Below, piece by piece: positions 5,332 through 5,451 of a DNA stretch of 5,451 nucleotides. This stretch comes from Aquificota bacterium. Its GTDB lineage: Bacteria > Aquificota > Aquificia > Aquificales > Hydrogenothermaceae. Numbering within the stretch: the stretch's first letter is position 1; every line of letters begins with the position of its first letter. The position numbers were made by a program, and so were the translations under genes. The notes beneath the pieces are model-generated. The model was given only the letters and a program-made list of their open reading frames with translations, searched no databases and had not been told where the DNA came from. The DNA lies in assembly GCA_013153295.1 (NCBI GenBank), contig JAADEV010000117.1:1-5451 (forward strand). Direction: 5' to 3'.

Positions 5332-5451
5332 GTATAAAAAAGCCTATCATACTTACCGTTCTTGCTTTAGTATTCTCAGGGGTGTTCTGGTTTTTACCTG
5401 AGAGGATACCCTACCTTGATAAGGAGGGGGACAGATACTTTAAAGAAGCTA
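5328..5451 (+). CDS. N-terminal fragment of an exported or membrane-anchored protein (3' end outside window)
   Basis: The ATG overlaps the rnhA TGA in ATGA, with GAGGAAG at 5311-5317 as possible ribosome binding site. Forty-one codons are visible and the frame is open to the edge. The start MSIKKPIILTVLALVFSGVF has two lysines followed by a hydrophobic stretch (6-23), a signal peptide or membrane anchor, so the rest is expected in the periplasm. The mature part begins FLPERIPYLDKEGDRYFKEA. The GDRYFKEA segment is faintly like the start of a tetratricopeptide helix, but too little is present to assign a family. The 4-nt overlap places it in the same operon as tonB and rnhA. Confidence 0.75.
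   Translation, partial: MSIKKPIILTVLALVFSGVFWFLPERIPYLDKEGDRYFKEA

Overview
The window is an A+T-rich bacterial segment with two well-defined gene blocks and one unassigned membrane-protein gene between them. Frequent AGA/AGG arginine and ATA isoleucine codons, lysine-rich proteins, a Gram-negative-type TonB system and the rpmF-plsX-fabH order together suggest a thermophilic diderm. My best guess is Aquificota, perhaps a Hydrogenothermaceae/Persephonella-like genome. That placement is inference from codon style and gene content and has not been checked by any search.

Positions 1-2069 (+) hold the 3' end of rpmF (ribosomal protein L32), then plsX and fabH. The three genes are packed with an 11-nt gap and a 0-nt junction. 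PlsX makes acyl-phosphate for phospholipid synthesis and FabH starts fatty-acid elongation, so the block couples ribosome production to membrane-lipid supply, as in many bacteria. fabD, fabG and acpP, which often follow, are absent here.

Positions 2070-2280 are a convergent intergenic stretch with a dense set of inverted repeats and a possible terminator. Positions 2281-2922 (-) encode an unrecognised, very hydrophobic multi-pass membrane protein that starts with TTG. Positions 2923-3073 are a divergent promoter region with a candidate promoter for each direction.

Positions 3074-5451 (+) are a tightly overlapped operon: exbB, exbD, tonB, rnhA (RNase HI) and the start of a gene with an N-terminal membrane/signal segment. 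ExbB and ExbD form the proton-driven inner-membrane motor. TonB carries the force across the periplasm to outer-membrane receptors. ExbB is short and TonB has a very long Lys-Pro spacer. No receptor or substrate gene is in view, so the transported substrate cannot be named. I see no mobile element, CRISPR array, tRNA or rRNA. Nothing here is clearly a novel system. The most unusual parts are the hairpin-rich intergenic stretch, the 36-dipeptide TonB spacer and the unknown membrane protein.
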